Assembly (NCBI GenBank): GCA_017538775.1 | Contig: JAFYIF010000070.1 | Span: 1-5,546 of the forward strand | Reading direction: 5' to 3' | DNA length: 5,546 nucleotides | DNA from: Oscillospiraceae bacterium | GTDB lineage: Bacteria > Bacillota > Clostridia > Oscillospirales > Oscillospiraceae | Shown here: positions 4,620 through 5,546 of the stretch, one piece after another | How the letters are laid out: every line of letters starts with the position of its first letter | How positions within the stretch are numbered: the stretch's first letter is position 1 | Notes under the pieces: generated by a model | Seen by the model: only the letters and a program-made list of their open reading frames with translations | The model's database searches: none | Told to the model about the DNA's origin: nothing | Position numbers and translations under genes: made by a program

Positions 4620-5456
4620 ATGACGATCTTTCAGGCGATTTTTCTCGGCCTGGTCCAGGGCGTGACGGAATTCCTGCCCGTCTCCAGCTCCGGCCATCTT
4701 TCCATCCTGCAAAACTTTTTCGGCATCACGGCGGAGGGAGACAGCGGGATGCTCTTCGACGTGCTGCTGCACCTGGGCACCCTGGTCAGCGTGGTGCTGG
4801 CCTACCGGGAGGACCTGCTGGGCATCTGGGCGGACTGCCGGAGCTTTGTGCAGAATCTGGGCCACCCCGCCCCCGGGGAGGGCCAGCGGCACCCCGGGGC
4901 GCGGACGGTGCTGATGATCCTCATCGCCACGCTGCCGCTGGTGCTGGTGCTGCCGGTGAAGGACGCCATTGAGCGGCTTTACTACTCCACGGCCTTCGTG
5001 GGCTTCATGCTGATCCTCACCGGGGCCATGCTCTATGTGGGCGACCGGATGTCCCGGGGCCGCAAGGGCGGCGCGGCCATGACCGTGCGCGACGCCCTGT
5101 TCATCGGCGTCTGCCAGATCGCGGCCACGATCCCGGGCCTCAGCCGCTCCGGGACCACCATCACCGCCGGGCTCAGCCGGGGGCTGCAGCGCTCCTACGC
5201 GGTGAAGTTCAGCTTCCTGATGAGCATACCCGCCGTGTTGGGCGCGAACCTGATCAGTCTGGTGAAGGCCCTGGCCGGGGGCGTGGACCTGGGGCTGCTG
5301 CCCCACTGCATCCTGGGGATGCTGGCGGCCATGGGCTCGGGCTATCTGGCCATCGGCTTTTTGCGCCGTCTGGTCCAGCAGGGCAAGTTTGGCCGCTTCG
5401 CCTACTACTGCGTGGGCCTGGGCGCCATCGTCATGCTGGTCTCCATCTTCATCTGA
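4620..5456 (+). CDS. uppP: Undecaprenyl-diphosphatase (UppP/BacA), lipid-carrier recycling enzyme
   Basis: A 278-residue polytopic membrane protein that removes a phosphate from undecaprenyl pyrophosphate, regenerating the carrier for peptidoglycan and other wall polymers. High dosage of this family confers bacitracin resistance. Diagnostic motifs are QGVTEFLPVSSSGH (13-26), containing Q13, E17 and H26 of the (E/Q)xxxE-plus-His site, and PGLSRSGTTIT (172-182) with S175, R176 and T180. Hydrophobic segments lie near 43-61, 96-112, 123-140, 193-216, 225-247 and 258-277, with the two motif regions as re-entrant loops. Length is typical. The ATG at 4620 is chosen because GAAAGGGG (4604-4611) precedes it by 8 nt and UppP proteins start just before this motif. 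An in-frame ATG at 4548 would add 24 hydrophilic residues at the predicted transcript start and is less likely. It has its own promoter 137 bp after tepA, and the next gene follows after 10 bp. Confidence 0.96.
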   Translation: MTIFQAIFLGLVQGVTEFLPVSSSGHLSILQNFFGITAEGDSGMLFDVLLHLGTLVSVVLAYREDLLGIWADCRSFVQNLGHPAPGEGQRHPGARTVLMILIATLPLVLVLPVKDAIERLYYSTAFVGFMLILTGAMLYVGDRMSRGRKGGAAMTVRDALFIGVCQIAATIPGLSRSGTTITAGLSRGLQRSYAVKFSFLMSIPAVLGANLISLVKALAGGVDLGLLPHCILGMLAAMGSGYLAIGFLRRLVQQGKFGRFAYYCVGLGAIVMLVSIFI

Positions 5457-5466
5457 GGTGACGGCC

Positions 5467-5546
5467 ATGCCATCCGCTGCATCCAACAAGAACCGCGCCG
5501 GGACCCCTTCCGGCAAGTCCGGGACCGCCCGCGCCCCCCAGCGCCC
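5467..5546 (+). CDS. N-terminus of a basic, low-complexity protein; probably FtsK/SpoIIIE-type DNA translocase (partial)
   Basis: An ATG at 5467 preceded by GAGGTG (5455-5460, overlapping the uppP stop) opens a frame that runs to the window edge, giving 26 complete codons. The protein begins MPSAASNKNRAGTPSGKSG and continues rich in Ala, Arg and Pro, a soluble, basic, disordered start. FtsK/SpoIIIE proteins of Firmicutes often start this way before their membrane segments, and spoIIIE lies just downstream of tepA in Bacillus. The identification rests on position and composition only, with no domain visible. It is likely co-transcribed with uppP, as only 10 bp separate them. Confidence 0.65.
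   Translation, partial: MPSAASNKNRAGTPSGKSGTARAPQR

Noticed and set aside
4530..5516. Long minus-strand open frame opposite uppP
   Set aside because: It encodes His/Gln/Asp/Ala-rich nonsense typical of the reverse complement of a membrane-protein gene and has no ribosome binding site.

Overview
The window is GC-rich (roughly two thirds G+C by eye) and carries low-GC-phylum gene families in a Firmicutes setting: a TepA-type ClpP-like protease, UppP, a two-subunit class I fumarase, FolC and RuvX, all with strong AGGAGG-like ribosome binding sites. This fits a gut-type, GC-rich clostridium of the Oscillospiraceae group (Flavonifractor/Lawsonibacter-like). That placement is inferred from gene content and style; no species can be named from the sequence.

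Layout. On the minus strand (1-1793) lies an apparent operon transcribed leftward: folC, then ruvX (sharing an ATGA overlap), then the first 25 codons of an unidentified gene cut by the window edge. The intergenic region 1794-1948 holds two back-to-back promoters: an extended -10 promoter facing left for folC, and a perfect-consensus sigma-A promoter (TTGACA, 17 bp, TATAAT) facing right. The latter drives two translationally coupled genes for the alpha and beta subunits of a class I iron-sulfur fumarase-type hydro-lyase (1949-3360), followed by a hairpin terminator.

The interval 3411-3849 has no convincing gene. It is packed with repeats: four copies of a 26-nt hairpin that begins GTAGGG, two in each orientation, and a second, 46-nt family present as a near-perfect direct repeat plus related inverted pieces. 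Comparing the four 26-nt copies, stem positions change in compensating pairs, so the fold itself appears to be maintained. A GTAG foot followed directly by a hairpin is the architecture of REP/BIME elements moved by RAYT (TnpA-REP) transposases. This is the most interesting part of the window.

On the plus strand from 3850 come tepA (ClpP-like serine peptidase), uppP (undecaprenyl-diphosphatase) with its own promoter overlapped by a 30-bp dyad, and the first 26 codons of a gene with a low-complexity, basic Pro/Ala/Thr/Ser-rich N-terminus. By position and composition the last is probably the DNA translocase FtsK/SpoIIIE, since tepA lies just upstream of spoIIIE in Bacillus. Functionally the window is housekeeping: folate polyglutamylation, rRNA processing or nuclease function, central carbon metabolism, membrane-associated proteolysis, and recycling of the cell-wall lipid carrier.
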